From contig NZ_BSSQ01000015.1 in NCBI RefSeq assembly GCF_030161375.1, positions 62,001 to 126,000 on the forward strand: DNA of 64,000 bases, given 5' to 3'. Source of the stretch: Paenibacillus glycanilyticus (GTDB lineage: Bacteria; Bacillota; Bacilli; Paenibacillales; Paenibacillaceae). Shown piece by piece: positions 7,848 to 17,477 of the stretch. A program made the position numbers and the translations under genes. Within the stretch, counting starts at the first letter, position 1. Every line of letters begins with the position of its first letter. The notes under the pieces were generated by a model that saw only the letters and a list, made by a program, of their open reading frames with translations, did not search any database and had not been told where the DNA came from.

Positions 7848-10031
7848 CTAGCTGTTCATAATGCGCTGTACGGAATAGACATCCTGCACGCGTTTGATTT
7901 TCTCCACAACGGAAGACAAATGATCAATATTGCGAATCAGCACGGTCATATGAATCATCGCCATTTTATTCTTAACCGAACGGCCCGTAACAGCCGAAAT
8001 ATTCGTCTTGCTCTCCGAGACGGCTTGCAGAACTTCGTTCAACAGTCCGGTCCGGTCATGCCCGGTAATTTCAATATCAACGCTATAGTTGGCCTCGATG
8101 GAATCTTCCCATTCCACTTCAATAACGCGGTCCGCTTCTTCACCTTCCGCGTTGAACGGAATGTTCTGGCAATCGAGACGGTGAACCGATACTCCTCTGC
8201 CGCGAGTAATATAGCCGACAATGGCGTCTCCAGGCACCGGATTACAGCAACGGGCAAACCGGACAAGCAAGTTATCGATGCCCTTCACGGTAACGCCATG
8301 CGTTGGCCGGTTCTTGCGATGACTGGAAGATTTCAATTCCTTCGGCTCATTCGTCAGCTCGATTAGATTCGCTTTCTCCGCTTCCTTGCGGAGTTTCTCA
8401 GTCAACTTCGTACAAATCTGTGCTGCCGTGATGCCGCCAAAGCCAATCGCCGACATCATATCTTCAATATCGTTGAAATTATATTTACCCGCGGCTTCCT
8501 GCAGCTTGTCATCGCTCATCCAAGCGGATGCCTCAAGTCCCATCCGTTTCAATTCGCGTTCGAGGAGGTCGCGGCCTTTCGCAACGTTTTCTTCGCGCTT
8601 CTCGCGTTTGAACCATTGGCGGATTTTGGTCCGGGCATGGGAAGACTGTGCGATTTTCACCCAGTCCTGGCTTGGGCCGTAGGAATGCTTGGAAGTCAGA
8701 ATCTCGATGATGTCGCCCGTCTTCAGCTTATGGTCCAGCGGCACAATCCGCCCGTTGACTTTTGCGCCAATCGTCCGGTTGCCTACTTCCGTATGAATCC
8801 GATAAGCAAAATCAAGCGGAACGGAGCCCGCCGGCAGCTCGATTACTTCGCCGCTAGGCGTAAACACAAATACAAGATCGGAGAAAAAGTCCATCTTGAG
8901 CGTTTCCATAAATTCCGAAGCGTCGCGCGCTTCGTTCTGCAGCTCCATAATCTCGCGGAGCCAGGACATTTTGTCCTCAAAATTCGTATTAGGCACAACG
9001 GTGCCTTCTTTATATGCCCAGTGGGCCGCGATCCCGTATTCGGAAGTCCGATGCATATCCCATGTGCGAATCTGAACTTCGGTTGGTTCGCCGTTAGGAC
9101 CGATGACCGTCGTGTGCAAGGACTGGTACATGTTCGCCTTCGGCATCGCGATATAGTCTTTGAAACGACCGGGCATCGGCTTCCATAACGTATGAATAAT
9201 GCCAAGCGTCGCATAACAGTCTTTAATGTTATCTACGATAATCCGAATCGCCATCAGATCGTAAATTTCGTTAAACTGCTTGTTCTTGAACGTCATTTTC
9301 TTATAAATGCTGTATATGTGTTTCGGGCGGCCCGAAATGTCGCCGTCAATACCCATTTCCTCAAGCTTCTCTTTGATTCGGCCGATAACGTCGGAAATAA
9401 ACAGCTCGCGCTCTGCCCGTTTCTTCTTCATCAGGTTCGCAATCCGGTAATATTGCTGCGGATTCAAATACCTGAGCGCGATATCTTCCATCTCCCATTT
9501 AATCGCGGAAATACCGAGTCTATGAGCAATCGGACAAAAAATTTCAAGCGTTTCGTACGCAATTCGCCGCTGTGCTTCCTCGGACTGGAACTTCAGCGTG
9601 CGCATATTGTGAAGGCGGTCTGCCAATTTGATCAGAATAACCCGGATGTCCTGCGCCATCGCAAGGAACATCTTCCGGTAGTTCTCATTCTGCTGCTCTT
9701 CCTTCGATCGGAACCGGATCTTCTCGAGCTTGGTAAGCCCGTCGACAATCATCGCGCAGGTTTCGCCAAATTTTGCGCGGATGACCTCAAGGTCAACTGT
9801 CGTATCTTCAACGACATCATGCAGCAATGCTGCGATAATCGACAGTACGTCCATTTGCATGTCCACGATAATTTCAGCAACGGCAACAGGGTGAAGAATA
9901 TACGGCTCCCCCGATTTGCGAACTTGTCCGTGGTGGGCTTGGTCCGCAAATTCATAGGCTTCCCTGATGCGTACCAGATCCTGTTCTTTAATATAGGCCG
10001 ACGCCTTTTCGATTAACTGCTCTATGCCCAT
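7848..10031 (-). CDS. relA: Bifunctional (p)ppGpp synthetase/hydrolase RelA
   Basis: Long Rsh-type enzyme controlling the stringent response. Residues about 50-150 form the HD hydrolase domain (LLHDVVEDT, then LADRLHNMRTLK). Next are the synthetase domain (YSIYKKMTFKNKQFNEIYDL and IAMPKANMYQSLHTTVIGP), a TGS domain (FVFTPSGEVIELPAGSVPLD), a zinc-finger-like region (FARCCNPVPGDAIVGY) and a C-terminal ACT domain. The hydrolase HD motif is intact, so both activities are expected. The frame runs 29 codons upstream, but the ATG at 10031 has GGAAAGGAAC just before it and gives 727 residues, close to the B. subtilis length. Confidence 0.96.
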   Translation of the reverse strand: MGIEQLIEKASAYIKEQDLVRIREAYEFADQAHHGQVRKSGEPYILHPVAVAEIIVDMQMDVLSIIAALLHDVVEDTTVDLEVIRAKFGETCAMIVDGLTKLEKIRFRSKEEQQNENYRKMFLAMAQDIRVILIKLADRLHNMRTLKFQSEEAQRRIAYETLEIFCPIAHRLGISAIKWEMEDIALRYLNPQQYYRIANLMKKKRAERELFISDVIGRIKEKLEEMGIDGDISGRPKHIYSIYKKMTFKNKQFNEIYDLMAIRIIVDNIKDCYATLGIIHTLWKPMPGRFKDYIAMPKANMYQSLHTTVIGPNGEPTEVQIRTWDMHRTSEYGIAAHWAYKEGTVVPNTNFEDKMSWLREIMELQNEARDASEFMETLKMDFFSDLVFVFTPSGEVIELPAGSVPLDFAYRIHTEVGNRTIGAKVNGRIVPLDHKLKTGDIIEILTSKHSYGPSQDWVKIAQSSHARTKIRQWFKREKREENVAKGRDLLERELKRMGLEASAWMSDDKLQEAAGKYNFNDIEDMMSAIGFGGITAAQICTKLTEKLRKEAEKANLIELTNEPKELKSSSHRKNRPTHGVTVKGIDNLLVRFARCCNPVPGDAIVGYITRGRGVSVHRLDCQNIPFNAEGEEADRVIEVEWEDSIEANYSVDIEITGHDRTGLLNEVLQAVSESKTNISAVTGRSVKNKMAMIHMTVLIRNIDHLSSVVEKIKRVQDVYSVQRIMNS

Positions 10032-10088
10032 GAATGTTCCTTTCCGAACGCTTGACTCCGATTCGCGCATTTTCCGAGTTTTCTTAAT

Positions 10089-10118
10089 ATTATGCTGGAA
10101 ATAGGCCTCTCGCGTCAA
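10089..10118 (-). promoter_or_regulatory. Candidate relA promoter
   Basis: TTGACG (10118-10113), 18-nt spacer, CATAAT (10094-10089), about 60 nt upstream of the relA start codon. The -35 is good; the -10 is one base off. Confidence 0.5.
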
Positions 10119-10172
10119 CCTGCAACGGCGTTCTAGTTCGTCAAATTTCGCTTACAAGATAATGTCCCTATT

Positions 10173-10201
10173 AAAAAAAGCAAGGGATAACGCTATCCCC
10201 T
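10173..10201 (-). terminator. Terminator after the YesM-type kinase gene
   Basis: Minus-strand AGGGGATA, GCGT loop, TATCCCTT, then GCTTTTTTT, 19 nt after the stop codon of the histidine kinase. It closes the ABC transporter / two-component region. Confidence 0.88.
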
Positions 10202-10219
10202 GCGGTATTAACCTTATTA

Positions 10220-11980
10220 TCAAGGTTCAGCCGGAATCCGGATGTGAACGGTTGTGCCTTCACCCGCTTCGCTGGTAATAGCAACTCCGTACTCCTTGCC
10301 GTAATACAGCTGAATCCTTTCATGTACATTACGTATACCATAGCCGACGCGTTGCAATCCGTCACCACTGAAAATATTGTCAAGCACCTCGCGCGGCATG
10401 CCATTCCCGTTATCTTCAACGAGTAAATGCACCACATTCTCTTCAAGATATCCGGTCACGCGAATCTGGATATGGTCGCCTCTCCACGCATGTTCGAGAA
10501 CATTCTCAACAAAAGGCTGGACGATTAGCTTAACCGTATTCAGATCGACAATTTCCGAGGAAATAAAATAGCCGATTTGCACCCGGTCGCCATATTTGAT
10601 CTGCTGGATATCCATGTAGGCGCGTACCTGCTCGATCTCTTTGCCAATCGGAATGATGGTTTGTCCTTCATTAAGCGATAACCGGTAAAACTTCGCCAGG
10701 TTCATCACCATCTGATGCTGCTTATCCACTTCCCCGAACTTCGCCAAGCGGCTGATCGAGGATAACGTATTATATAAAAAGTGCGGATTGATCTGAGCCT
10801 GCAGCGTTTCAAGTTCCGCCTCTTTCTTTTTCAAATTCGTCGTATACACTTCTTCGATTAAATTTTGCGTCTTTTTGCCGAGTTCATTTAACGAAGACGC
10901 TATCGTCGTAAATTCGTCATTTCCGCTGTAATGGATTCTGCGCTGGAAATCGCCTTGACGGAACGATTGCAAGACGGACACGACCTTGAGCACCCTGCGC
11001 GAAAATGTGCGGGATACGAAATACGCGACCAGCATAATCAATACGCAGCTTACGCTGCAGATGACTAGCGACAGCATTTTAACTTTTTTCGTGTCCTCCT
11101 CCAGAACCGAAGACGGAACCATGGCCGTCAGACTCCAATTAAGTCCGGGCAAAGGCTGGCGAATGACCAAATAATCGGCGTTTGCGTCATCCCAAAGCTG
11201 CTCGCGGGTATGCTCGGTCGCTCCTGAAGAATATAATATATTCCTTGTCCCGTCCGTAATAAAGAGAGTGCTCCCCGCACCGATCTTATTATGGTCCACG
11301 CTTTGGAATAAATCCTTCAAATATACGCTCATCCGGATAAATCCGATCTCATCCAAATTCGCGGGATCATTCAAATCCACCAACCGTCTAAGCAGCGATA
11401 TCCGGTTATAGCGGCTGTCGTCTTCGATCTGCTCCCACTGCTGCGTCTCGCCGTACTTTTCCGACGGATACGACCGGTACCATGGTTTGTCTGCGATCCT
11501 TGCCAGATGAAGCAAATCAAAAAACGTCCCTTTCACAAGCAAAGGATCGATATTCTTGTTATCGTAATAAACCTCCGGCAACGTCTCATTGCGCAAATAA
11601 ACCGTCAGCCATACACTGCGGTTCGTCGATTCAATCGTTTGCCTGAATTTGGGCAGCAGCAGCTTGGTGGTCGCTTCATAGCTGACCCAGCCTTCTTCAT
11701 AATGAAGCAGCTGCTTCGACAACGTGGTATCGTAATAGAGCAGATCGGATAAGCGCGTTGTATCTTCGAGCTTGTAGATGACGTTATCTTCAATTTGCCG
11801 AAGCGTGCCTTTGAACGTATTGGTAGCGTTCGCTCGAATCGAGTCCGTCATAATCTCGCTCGCGAAATAACCAAGCGCGAAGATCGGAGCAATTATAAGG
11901 AGCATATAGGAAATAAGAAGCTTAATGCCAAACGGCATATATTTGCGTGCTTGCTGAGGAAGCATGGAAGGCGTGTGCAT
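10220..11980 (-). CDS. YesM-type sensor histidine kinase
   Basis: Membrane sensor kinase of the HPK8/YesM family, 586 residues. A membrane helix at about 19-39, a Cache-like extracellular region to about 290, a second membrane helix (VICSVSCVLIMLVAYFV), then a HAMP domain. The His_kinase domain carries NPHFLYNTLSSISRLA, whose His is the phosphorylation site, and the HATPase N and G boxes are seen as FVENVLEHA and DNGNGMP. The stop codon of the response regulator directly abuts its ATG, with AGGAG inside the regulator's 3' end, so translation is coupled. Such pairs usually sense or respond to oligosaccharide uptake and control the adjacent transporter. Confidence 0.93.
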   Translation of the reverse strand: MHTPSMLPQQARKYMPFGIKLLISYMLLIIAPIFALGYFASEIMTDSIRANATNTFKGTLRQIEDNVIYKLEDTTRLSDLLYYDTTLSKQLLHYEEGWVSYEATTKLLLPKFRQTIESTNRSVWLTVYLRNETLPEVYYDNKNIDPLLVKGTFFDLLHLARIADKPWYRSYPSEKYGETQQWEQIEDDSRYNRISLLRRLVDLNDPANLDEIGFIRMSVYLKDLFQSVDHNKIGAGSTLFITDGTRNILYSSGATEHTREQLWDDANADYLVIRQPLPGLNWSLTAMVPSSVLEEDTKKVKMLSLVICSVSCVLIMLVAYFVSRTFSRRVLKVVSVLQSFRQGDFQRRIHYSGNDEFTTIASSLNELGKKTQNLIEEVYTTNLKKKEAELETLQAQINPHFLYNTLSSISRLAKFGEVDKQHQMVMNLAKFYRLSLNEGQTIIPIGKEIEQVRAYMDIQQIKYGDRVQIGYFISSEIVDLNTVKLIVQPFVENVLEHAWRGDHIQIRVTGYLEENVVHLLVEDNGNGMPREVLDNIFSGDGLQRVGYGIRNVHERIQLYYGKEYGVAITSEAGEGTTVHIRIPAEP

Positions 11981-12784
11981 CTAGTGCTGTCTCCTGAATT
12001 CAATCGGCGTCATGCCGAAGGTCTCTTTAAATTGCCGGCTGAAATAAGGCATGTACCGGTAGCCGACCAAATCAGCCACCTCATAGATTTTCACCTTGGG
12101 ATCCTTCAATAATTGCCCCGCCTTCTCCATTCGCATGGCGATTACATATTCGCTAAAGCCGGTTCCCGTCTCTTCCTTAAACATGGAACCCAAATAATTC
12201 GGAGAAAAGGAAAACCGGTCAGCCACTTCCTTAAGCGTTAGGGAGCGGTGCAAATGTTCTTTCATATAGACGATCATTTCCTGAATCAACTTCGTATGTT
12301 TGCCCTTGTCGCCCGGAACGGCTTCCGCCGCTTGCCTTCGTCCGCTTGGGGACTTCAGGAAAGCATCTCGCCATTGGCGTTCTTCTTCCAGATGCCTGGT
12401 CTCCTGATCGAGCTCCTTCTTGACCTGGACAAGCGCTTCTACCAGCTCCGCATCATCCATCGGCTTCAGCACATAGCTGTAGGCGCGAAGTGACAAAGCT
12501 TGCTTCACGTAATGAAAGTCCTGATAGCCGCTGACGAAAATAACCCTCAGATCGCCGCAGCCATCCGTTTCCTGCGCTTTGCGCGCCAATTCAAGTCCGG
12601 ACATGCTGGGCATATGGACATCCGTCACCAAGATATCGATTTTCTTCTCCTTCAATACCTCATAAGCATCAAAACCGTTATTGACGGCGGCAACCACCTC
12701 AAGGCCAAGCTCGGTCCACGGAATAAACATACGCATACCTTCCAGATCGAGCACTTCATCGTCTGCGATTAATACTTTGTACAT
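11981..12784 (-). CDS. YesN/AraC-type response regulator
   Basis: 267-residue regulator. The N-terminal receiver domain has the acidic pair ADDE (about 7-10), the phospho-acceptor Asp in DILVTDVHMPSMSG (about 55) and the conserved Lys in YVLKPMDDAEL. A short linker leads to a C-terminal AraC-family double helix-turn-helix (LTLKEVADRFSFSPNYLGSMF and KIYEVADLVGYRYMPYFSRQFK). It is the cognate partner of the adjacent kinase and probably activates the ABC transporter genes upstream of it. The 138 nt separating it from the solute-binding protein gene holds no clear terminator or promoter. Confidence 0.94.
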   Translation of the reverse strand: MYKVLIADDEVLDLEGMRMFIPWTELGLEVVAAVNNGFDAYEVLKEKKIDILVTDVHMPSMSGLELARKAQETDGCGDLRVIFVSGYQDFHYVKQALSLRAYSYVLKPMDDAELVEALVQVKKELDQETRHLEEERQWRDAFLKSPSGRRQAAEAVPGDKGKHTKLIQEMIVYMKEHLHRSLTLKEVADRFSFSPNYLGSMFKEETGTGFSEYVIAMRMEKAGQLLKDPKVKIYEVADLVGYRYMPYFSRQFKETFGMTPIEFRRQH

Positions 12785-12922
12785 GGAAGCCTCATCTCCG
12801 ATCTGCGGAATAGATTAGTATAGTTGCGATATGCTGCAATGGAAACGGCAGAGCCGCCCCCGTGACAGACAGGGACGGCGCAACCGCTTGACCAAATTAT
12901 ACTCCAGTATTCGTCTCTATTG

Positions 12923-14602
12923 TTAATTGCCTTTCATGCTATTTACGTTTTCCTGCCACTTCGTTGTTTTGAAGGCAAGCAACTTATCGTAGCCGATCGC
13001 CACCGCGTCCTTTTGCGCTTTATCGAGGATGGCAAGCACTTCTTCGTCGCTCTTCGCATACAAGGCTTTGGCTCTCGCTTCTTTGTACAGCTCTTCGAAA
13101 GATTGGGCGATTATGCCTTCCTCTGAGTCCGGTGCCGGCGCGAGGTTAATGTACTCTGTTGCGTTCTTCTGCGTTTTCCATGTAATCGCGTTCTGCCAAC
13201 GCGCTTCCCAGGATTGCTCTTCTTCGGGCAGCGTAAGCTCGAATTTCATTTTGGACGTATCGATAAAGACCGTATTTCCGTTCCATTGGAAGTTAACGGT
13301 GGCGTCCATCATTTTGGTGCGGCCTTCTACGTCAGACGTATAAGCATCGGTGAAGATCGGGGAACCGTCCGCGTCAGTACCTTTCCAGTAGATCCCTTCC
13401 GGACCCCAGAATAATGTACGCGTGCCTTCTGGCCCGGTCAGGTAATCAAGGAATGCAAACACTTTCTCCGGATCTTTGGCGGACTTCGTAATGACGCTTA
13501 CGTTCCAGCCCAGCTGCGTGTAAGTACCTGCCCAAATTTTGTTCTTATCAAGTCCGGCTTTGTGTACCGGCCATACCATCATATAACCGTCGTTTGGATC
13601 CTTCTTCTTCAGCTCGGCATCGCCAACCGCGCCGTATTCCGTCGGGCTTGCCCCAGCGAATACGGCAGCCGTGCCGTTATATGCCTGCTCTTTCACTTGA
13701 TCCTTCGTTTGAGTCAGCGCATCCGGGGTCATCAGCTTCTCGCGGAATAACTTGCTTGCGAATTGCATCGACTCGCGGAAGACAGGATCAAGGAATAAGG
13801 ACGTCAACTTGTCGCCGCTTGGTACGGCGCGATTTGCTACATAAGCCGGCGAGTAATCTTCGCCAAACGCCGCATATAACACGTCAAGCCCTTGGCCGTC
13901 GATCGCCAGATCCGGGTTAAACGGCGTAACGTTCGGATATTTCTCTTTGACCATTTTCAAATAGTTGTAGAAATCATCCGTCGTCTCAAGAGCCGGCTTG
14001 CCAAGCTCTTCATAGATTTTCTTATTTACGAGATATCCTGCGTTGCCGTTCGGTTGGGACGTGTACCAGTTCGGGAACTGATAGATCTTGCCGTCTTTCG
14101 AACGGAGCATGTTTATGGCCTCTTCGCCTACCCACTTCTTGAAGTTCGGATATTTGTCGAGGTAATCATCAAAAGGTTCACGAAGCTTTTCCACATCCGC
14201 GCCGCGGTCCATCCATATGACATCCGGCAGTTCGCCCGAAGCAATCATGGTGTTCAGCTTCTGAGCGGCATTGCCGCCCGATTGTACCGGCGTAATGTCT
14301 ACCTTCATATTGTCTTTGATCCATTTGGTCGCTTCATCGCCGCCCCAAGCAGGCATCGAATACCAGTCATAATGCCCGTAGAAGGAGAAATTGAGCGGTT
14401 CGCTGCCAAGCTTCCACGCCTCCGTAGCTCCGGTTGCGTTCGATGGTGCGGTGCTTTCTGCCGGCTTCTCGCCGTTTGTAGCCGCCGGTGCATTGTTCGT
14501 CCCATTCCCGCCGTTGCCGTTACTGGAGCACCCCGTCATCGCCATTACGATAGCAAGAGCGCCCGCAAGTCCAAATGTTGCCGATTTCCTCAATCTGCTC
14601 AT
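12923..14602 (-). CDS. Extracellular solute-binding lipoprotein (CUT1 ABC transporter)
   Basis: 559-residue substrate-binding lipoprotein like B. subtilis LplA/YtcQ. The signal peptide ends in the lipobox AMTGC, so the mature N-terminal Cys (about residue 25) would be lipidated. A Gly/Asn/Ala-rich linker follows, then the two-lobed family-1 binding fold. TQLGWNVSVITKSAKDPEKV and DYLTGPEGTRTLFWG near the middle are typical of this oligosaccharide-binding subgroup. An AGGGG ribosome-binding site lies 10 nt before the ATG. It follows two permease genes on the same strand. No ATPase gene is present; members of this group commonly use a shared MsmX-type ATPase encoded elsewhere. The sugar is unknown. 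Confidence 0.93.
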   Translation of the reverse strand: MSRLRKSATFGLAGALAIVMAMTGCSSNGNGGNGTNNAPAATNGEKPAESTAPSNATGATEAWKLGSEPLNFSFYGHYDWYSMPAWGGDEATKWIKDNMKVDITPVQSGGNAAQKLNTMIASGELPDVIWMDRGADVEKLREPFDDYLDKYPNFKKWVGEEAINMLRSKDGKIYQFPNWYTSQPNGNAGYLVNKKIYEELGKPALETTDDFYNYLKMVKEKYPNVTPFNPDLAIDGQGLDVLYAAFGEDYSPAYVANRAVPSGDKLTSLFLDPVFRESMQFASKLFREKLMTPDALTQTKDQVKEQAYNGTAAVFAGASPTEYGAVGDAELKKKDPNDGYMMVWPVHKAGLDKNKIWAGTYTQLGWNVSVITKSAKDPEKVFAFLDYLTGPEGTRTLFWGPEGIYWKGTDADGSPIFTDAYTSDVEGRTKMMDATVNFQWNGNTVFIDTSKMKFELTLPEEEQSWEARWQNAITWKTQKNATEYINLAPAPDSEEGIIAQSFEELYKEARAKALYAKSDEEVLAILDKAQKDAVAIGYDKLLAFKTTKWQENVNSMKGN

Positions 14603-14728
14603 CTTGATATTACCCCTCTCTCCCCATGCTTTTAATTATGTTCAGCGGAAGCGGATTTGTCGATCCATGCTGCAAGACAAGCGTGATCCGTTTCACGATG
14701 AAAACGATAGTTATTGCTTGCTAAACGC

Positions 14729-15628
14729 CTACTCTTTCAGTGAACCGACCAATACGCCTTTTACAAAATACTTCTGCACAAACGGATAGACGAGGATGAT
14801 CGGAATAGTCGCCACCATCATGGTAGCCATCGACAATGATTTGCTTGTTATGCTTTTCATGGAGCTTAGTCTGCTTTGCGATGCGGAATCAAGCTGCGAG
14901 AATTGCTCGCTCATAATGTTGGAATTCAGAATCTGCTGGAGCATCGTTTGAATCGGAATAAGCTTTTCTTTCGTTATATAAAGGCTAGGATAGAACCAGT
15001 CGTTCCAGTGGCCCACCGCCGTGAACAAAGCGAGTGTCGCGATAACCGGACCGGAGAGCGGGAGTATAATCCGGAAAAACGTTGCCCAGTAACCGCATCC
15101 GTCAATTTGCGCGGATTCCTCTAGCCCTTTGGGGAGCCCTTGGAAAAACGTTCGGAATATAATCATGTTCCATACGCTAATTAGTCCCGGGATAATAAAG
15201 ACAAGGAAGTTATCCATCAACCCCAAACCCCGGATCAGCAGAAACGTCGGGATAATGCCTCCGCTGAAATACATCGTGACGATGCAGGCGATCATATAAA
15301 ACTTCCGGCCCATCAGCTCCCGCTTGGTCATTCCGTAAGCGAATATAGCCGTGAACAGAATCGAAAATACCGTACCGATTACCGTCCGCAAGATAGAAAT
15401 GTAGAAGCCGTTAATTATGCGCTTGTCTTGGAAGACGATTTCATAATTGTCGAGCGTAAAGGCCCTCGGCCAGAAGGTCACGCCGCCCATCGCGGTATCC
15501 ATCCCTTTGTTAAACGAGATAACCGTGGCGTTCCAGAACGGATAAAAGGTGAAAAAGGCGATGACGGTCAAGCAGATATAAACAAAGATGCTCAAGCTTT
15601 TATCACTGAAACTGGTTTTGATTCTCAT
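14729..15628 (-). CDS. ABC transporter permease, YtcP/LplC type
   Basis: 299-residue inner-membrane permease of the CUT1 carbohydrate family with six predicted membrane helices. The ATPase-contacting EAA loop is visible as ESAQIDGCGYWATFFRIILPLSGP (about 190-213, split here only by family reading). The C-terminus YPFVQKYFVKGVLVGSLKE is the standard ending of this permease type. AAGGAGGG lies 11 nt before the ATG. It is the second permease of the pair, directly upstream of the binding-protein gene. Confidence 0.93.
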   Translation of the reverse strand: MRIKTSFSDKSLSIFVYICLTVIAFFTFYPFWNATVISFNKGMDTAMGGVTFWPRAFTLDNYEIVFQDKRIINGFYISILRTVIGTVFSILFTAIFAYGMTKRELMGRKFYMIACIVTMYFSGGIIPTFLLIRGLGLMDNFLVFIIPGLISVWNMIIFRTFFQGLPKGLEESAQIDGCGYWATFFRIILPLSGPVIATLALFTAVGHWNDWFYPSLYITKEKLIPIQTMLQQILNSNIMSEQFSQLDSASQSRLSSMKSITSKSLSMATMMVATIPIILVYPFVQKYFVKGVLVGSLKE

Positions 15629-15680
15629 AACCGCACGGCCCTCCTTGTATGCAAAGTTCGATAGGAATTAAAGCGTTGAT

Positions 15681-16640
15681 TTACCATAAGCTGTTGCCCG
15701 TTCTTCTTGCCAGCAGATTGGCAAAGGTAAGCAGGCCAACGCTTATTATCGCTTTGAACAGTCCGACCGCCGTTGCGTAAGAGAAGCGCTGCCCCGTTAT
15801 GCCGGTTCGGTACACGTACGTATCGAGCACATCGGAGACATCCCTCAAGACGGGATTGACGCCAAGGAGGAGCAGATCCTCGAAGCCCGCACTGAGCAAA
15901 TTGCCGATTGCGAGAATGAGGAAAATAATAACGACCGGCATGATTGTTGGGATTGTAATCATAAAAATTTGCTTGAACCGGCTAGCCCCGTCAATCGAAG
16001 CCGCTTCGTACATGTTCGGGTCAATCCCGGCAATCGCGGCTAAGTAGACAATTGAGCTGAACCCGATTTCTTTCCAGATGCCCGTTGTCACGATAATGGT
16101 CCAGAAATATTCCGGAATAGCCAGGAAGCTGATCGGCTCTTTAATCAGATGAAGGGACTCGAGCAAGATGTTCAAACTTCCGTTTTCAACCGAGAGGATC
16201 GACATCGCAAAGCCCGACACGATTACCCACGATAAAAAATGCGGCAAATAGCTGACCGTCTGTACAACGCGTTTGAAATACATGTTTTTCACTTCATTCA
16301 GCATCAATGCAAGCACGATTGGCGCCGGGAAACCGAATAGCAACTTCAATGCGCTGATGATGATCGTGTTGCGCATAACCCGTTCAAATTCCGGAGCATG
16401 GAAAAACATCTCGAAATGCTTGAAACCTACCCACGGACTATCCAAAAAGCCTTTGAAAATGTTGTAATTCTGAAAAGCGGTTAACACCCCGTACATCGGT
16501 ATGTAACTAAATACAAAGATAAGCAGGAGCGCCGGAATGACCATCAATTGCAAATCCCATTGCTTCAGAAAACGGCGGAGCTTGGATGATCGTTTCTGCG
16601 CTTGTTGTCTCTCTACAACGGCTGCGGTGACCTCTGCCAT
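15681..16640 (-). CDS. ABC transporter permease, LplB/YtaF type
   Basis: Partner permease of 319 residues with six predicted membrane helices. The EAA loop appears as EAASIDGASRFKQIFMITIP, and the protein ends in LLARRTGNSLW, characteristic of LplB-like proteins. The frame allows an ATG at 16673, but the ATG at 16640 has AAGGGGGA 6 nt upstream and gives the expected N-terminus. It is the first gene of the transporter cluster. The 228 nt between it and the apt terminator should hold the promoter, but I found no unambiguous -35/-10 pair there. Confidence 0.92.
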   Translation of the reverse strand: MAEVTAAVVERQQAQKRSSKLRRFLKQWDLQLMVIPALLLIFVFSYIPMYGVLTAFQNYNIFKGFLDSPWVGFKHFEMFFHAPEFERVMRNTIIISALKLLFGFPAPIVLALMLNEVKNMYFKRVVQTVSYLPHFLSWVIVSGFAMSILSVENGSLNILLESLHLIKEPISFLAIPEYFWTIIVTTGIWKEIGFSSIVYLAAIAGIDPNMYEAASIDGASRFKQIFMITIPTIMPVVIIFLILAIGNLLSAGFEDLLLLGVNPVLRDVSDVLDTYVYRTGITGQRFSYATAVGLFKAIISVGLLTFANLLARRTGNSLW

Positions 16641-16861
16641 TCGTAATCCCCCTTCATTCGCATACATTTGCATGCATTGGTCTTGCTTCTATTGTAGAAG
16701 CCGATGAGGGTTCGTTACTATTTGCCTGACCAACGAAAAATGATACTTTTCAATCGAATCATGTTATTATTCATAACACTGAATTCCGATGTATGCGATT
16801 GCATTTGAGACCATAAATTTGAATCCGTTTCCAACTAACATCAATTGACAGGTGTATGAAA

Positions 16862-16903
16862 ATAAAAAAACTGTCCCTTTCGCTTCATGCGAAAAGGACA
16901 GTT
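16862..16903 (-). terminator. Terminator after apt
   Basis: Minus-strand 15-nt arms AACTGTCCTTTTCGC and GCGAAAGGGACAGTT (one mismatch or G-T pair), 5-nt loop, then TTTTTTTATTTT. It separates apt from the inserted transporter cluster. Confidence 0.93.
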
Positions 16904-16920
16904 CGGGAAAAAACTATATT

Positions 16921-17442
16921 TTAGTAGGTAACCAGCGAGAATACTTCAACGCCTTCCAGCTTCTCGCGGCCAGTCAAGTAGGACAGCTCAATTAGGAAAG
17001 CCGCGCCAACCACTTCGCCGCCAAGCTGGCGGACCAGATTCATCGACGTTGCGATCGTACCGCCCGTTGCGAGCAAGTCATCCGCAATAAGCACGCGTTG
17101 ACCAGGGGAAATCGCGTCCTTATGCATCGCCAAGCTGTCGTTGCCGTATTCCAGGTCGTAGCTTGCTTGGATCGTCTCGCCAGGCAACTTGCCGCTTTTG
17201 CGGATTGGCGCGAAACCTACGCCAAGCGCTGTAGCAAGGGGAGCGCCAATGACGAACCCGCGCGCTTCAGGACCTGCAATAATATCGATTTGAAGATGCT
17301 CAACGGCTTTGCGGATTTCTTCGATTGCCGAGCGGTATACGTTACCGTCCTTCAGAAGAGTCGTAATATCTTTGAAACGGATGCCTGGTTGTGGAAAATC
17401 GGGGATCACCCGGATGTAATCTTTGAAATTAATGTCGCTCAT
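16921..17442 (-). CDS. apt: Adenine phosphoribosyltransferase
   Basis: Purine salvage enzyme making AMP from adenine and PRPP. The 173-residue product has the PRPP-binding motif VLIADDLLATGGTIATS (about 120-136) and the N-terminal FPQPGIRFKDITTLL adenine-site region. The frame extends ten codons upstream, but MSDINFKDYIR at 17442 is the family N-terminus and has AAAGGA upstream. It starts 35 nt after recJ, the same recJ-apt-relA order as B. subtilis except that the transporter cluster now intervenes before relA. Confidence 0.96.
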   Translation of the reverse strand: MSDINFKDYIRVIPDFPQPGIRFKDITTLLKDGNVYRSAIEEIRKAVEHLQIDIIAGPEARGFVIGAPLATALGVGFAPIRKSGKLPGETIQASYDLEYGNDSLAMHKDAISPGQRVLIADDLLATGGTIATSMNLVRQLGGEVVGAAFLIELSYLTGREKLEGVEVFSLVTY

Positions 17443-17477
17443 TCTTTGTTCAATCCTTTCTCTACTTCCCATTTCAA

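Noticed and set aside
16820..16833. cre-like site TGGAAACGGATTCA upstream of the ABC permease genes
   Set aside because: Two mismatches to the consensus at informative positions and no mapped promoter beside it; carbon catabolite control is plausible but unsupported here.
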